DNA of 64,000 bases from Gemmatimonadota bacterium (lineage in GTDB: Bacteria; Gemmatimonadota; Gemmatimonadetes; Palauibacterales; Palauibacteraceae), in assembly GCA_022826685.1 (NCBI GenBank), contig JAJDUL010000015.1, positions 1-64,000 on the forward strand, given 5' to 3'. The notes below the pieces were generated by a model. That model made no database searches, had not been told where the DNA came from, and worked only from the letters and a program-made list of their open reading frames with translations. The first letter of the stretch is position 1. The number at the start of each line of letters is the position of its first letter. Shown in pieces: positions 62,994 through 64,000 of this stretch. Position numbers and translations under genes: made by a program.

Positions 62994-63097
62994 CATGGAG
63001 GGGCAAACGGAAGTCGGTGAGAATCCGGCGCGGCCCCGCCACTGTGAGAGGCCCGACCGAGCGGTCGGCCTCGAGCCAGGAGACGTGTTCCTCCATG
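62994..63097 (+). promoter_or_regulatory. Cobalamin (B12) riboswitch aptamer
   Basis: Closing helix P1 is a perfect eight-base pair set (62994-63001 with 63090-63097). Inside lie the conserved class features: 'cggtgagaatcc' (GGTGxxAxTCC), then 'gcggccccgccactgtgag' (GCxGxxCCCGCxACTGT, the B12 box), a GC-rich arm, and 'gccaggagac' near 63075-63084. A six-base hairpin with loop ctgtt at 63103-63119 follows, placed where the L5-L13 kissing partner is expected. It precedes a BtuF-like cobalamin-binding gene, which is a typical target. Ligand binding is known for the class and inferred here. Confidence 0.9.
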
Positions 63098-63156
63098 CCC
63101 CCGGCAGCCTGTTGCTGCCAACGCATGCTCTTCGCGGGAAGGGCGGGGTCCTCCGT

Positions 63157-63202
63157 CGCGCCGGGTCCCGGCGCGCTCCCCCGTTCGGACTGGAAGCGGG
63201 GG
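63157..63202 (+). promoter_or_regulatory. Riboswitch expression platform: ribosome-site hairpins
   Basis: Two hairpins lie between aptamer and gene. 63157-63163 pairs with 63169-63175 (seven bases). 63178-63183 (cccccg) pairs with 63197-63202 (cggggg), covering the G-rich ribosome-binding stretch immediately before the ATG at 63207. This suggests translational shut-off when B12 is bound. The absence of a U-tract argues against a terminator. Confidence 0.55.
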
Positions 63203-63206
63203 ATGG

Positions 63207-64000
63207 ATGTCGGACAACATGGCCCGGTCGCTTGCCGTCCTCTCCGTGGCGCTCGCCGCGGCCTGTGGCGCGCCCGGCACGGCCGGCGGTGGCGACGCCC
63301 CGAGTCGGGACGTGGCCGCGCGGGCCGAACCGCGCCGCATAGTCTCCCTCATCCCGACGGCGACGGAGATCCTCTTCGACCTCGGAGCCGGAGACCGGCT
63401 CGTGGGCCGCACGCGCTGGGGCGTCCATCCGCCCGCGGCCCGTCGGATCCCCGACGTCGGCGACGGCATCCGTCCATCGTTGGAGGCCGTCCTCGCCCGG
63501 GACCCCGATCTCGTGATCCTCTATGATGGGGAAACGAATCGGGAAAGCCGGGAGAGGCTGCAGCGTCTCGGCGTGCCGACCCTCGCCCTTCGACACGACA
63601 CCCTGGAGGATCTGCGCCTCAATGTCCTCCTCCTCGGCGAGCTTGTGGGCTGTCCGGAAGGGGGGAGCGCGCTGGTCGGCCGGATTGACCGTGGGCTCGC
63701 TGCCGTTTCCCGGCGGACGGAGGGTCGTCCGCGCGTTCGCGTCTACTACGACGCCTGGGCCGATCCGCCGATGACGATCGGCGGCGGCAGTTTCATCGAT
63801 TCGCTGATCACGATCGCCGGCGGGGCCAATGTGTTCGGCGATCTCGAGACGATCGCGCCGCGGGTGAGTCTCGAGGCGATCATCGACCGCAATCCGGAAC
63901 GGATCCTCGTCTCCGTTGCCCCGGAAGCCCTCCACCGGCGCCCGAACGTCGCGACGCGCCACGGGTGGGAACGGATCCCCGCAGTCGCGGCCGGTCGGAT
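63207..64000 (+). CDS. btuF: BtuF-like cobalamin-binding lipoprotein (partial)
   Basis: Substrate-binding protein of a B12 ABC importer, truncated by the window end after about 264 residues. A short signal with a Cys after 'VALAAAC' (about residue 20) suggests a lipoprotein. The body matches the helical-backbone binding fold: 'RRIVSLIPTATEILFDLGAGDRLVGRT', 'IPDVGDGIRPSLEAVLARDPDLVI', 'RLGVPTLAL', and 'GGGSFIDSLITIAGGANVFGD'. The ATG at 63207 follows the sequestered ribosome site. The B12 riboswitch upstream strongly supports cobalamin as ligand. Permease and ATPase genes would be expected just beyond the window. Confidence 0.9.
   Translation, partial: MSDNMARSLAVLSVALAAACGAPGTAGGGDAPSRDVAARAEPRRIVSLIPTATEILFDLGAGDRLVGRTRWGVHPPAARRIPDVGDGIRPSLEAVLARDPDLVILYDGETNRESRERLQRLGVPTLALRHDTLEDLRLNVLLLGELVGCPEGGSALVGRIDRGLAAVSRRTEGRPRVRVYYDAWADPPMTIGGGSFIDSLITIAGGANVFGDLETIAPRVSLEAIIDRNPERILVSVAPEALHRRPNVATRHGWERIPAVAAGR

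Overview
The window is a gene-dense, high-G+C bacterial chromosome segment made almost entirely of housekeeping and membrane genes. Many starts are GTG or TTG, and most neighbouring genes overlap by four bases (ATGA, GTGA or TTGA). A caa3-type oxidase, an OPT transporter next to an Mla-type lipid transporter, DUF4159/DUF4175-like proteins, a split methylmalonyl-CoA mutase and a mannose-class PTS with HPr kinase together suggest Gemmatimonadota or a relative. That assignment is inference; no rRNA or other taxonomic marker is present. I see no tRNA, rRNA, CRISPR array or complete mobile element. Only the first ~140 bases look like a possible repeat or element edge.

Layout. 1-140: structured repeat-like DNA. 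137-5013 (minus): OPT transporter, small lipoprotein and Mla-type permease, ATPase and MCE protein, behind a clear promoter. 5330-8424: clpB and a lipoprotein. 8357-9558 (minus): a GT2 glycosyltransferase and methylmalonyl-CoA epimerase. 9736-18470: thioredoxin, rsmI, then four coupled genes of unknown function (a DUF4175-like membrane coiled-coil protein, a repeat protein, an exported GATase-like protein and a TonB-like anchor). 18603-26449: valS, an Ig-like repeat protein, selA, purN and purH. 26598-31470: msrP and the caa3 oxidase genes. 31527-32330 (minus): a DUF4159 protein. 32512-39109: an E1-alpha dehydrogenase subunit, an unknown gene, RNase Z, an aroA-cmk fusion and rpsA. 39093-46145: a periplasmic-binding-like lipoprotein and the propionyl-CoA to succinyl-CoA genes. 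46206-61085: a very long co-directional run of FmdB-like protein, argS, a PfkB kinase, purM, ribD-ribE-ribBA-ribH, nusB, GT4, hpf, hprK, PTS IIA-IIB-IIC-IID, HPr and enzyme I. 61192-64000: metK, a DUF151 nuclease-like protein, a cobalamin riboswitch and a truncated BtuF-like gene.

How the genes work together. Carboxylase subunits, the BCCP, the mutase large subunit and the distant epimerase cover the methylmalonyl-CoA route. The mutase needs vitamin B12, which fits the riboswitch-controlled cobalamin-binding gene at the right end. HprK, an HPr with both the His and Ser phosphorylation sites, enzyme I and IIABCD form one locus next to a hibernation factor. The oxidase genes encode a proton-pumping terminal oxidase with a haem c on subunit II.

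The least explained part is the four-gene block at 11022-18470. The clearest regulatory elements are the cobalamin riboswitch at 62994-63097 with its ribosome-site hairpin, and several promoters of the form TTGAC-N17-TAnnnT.
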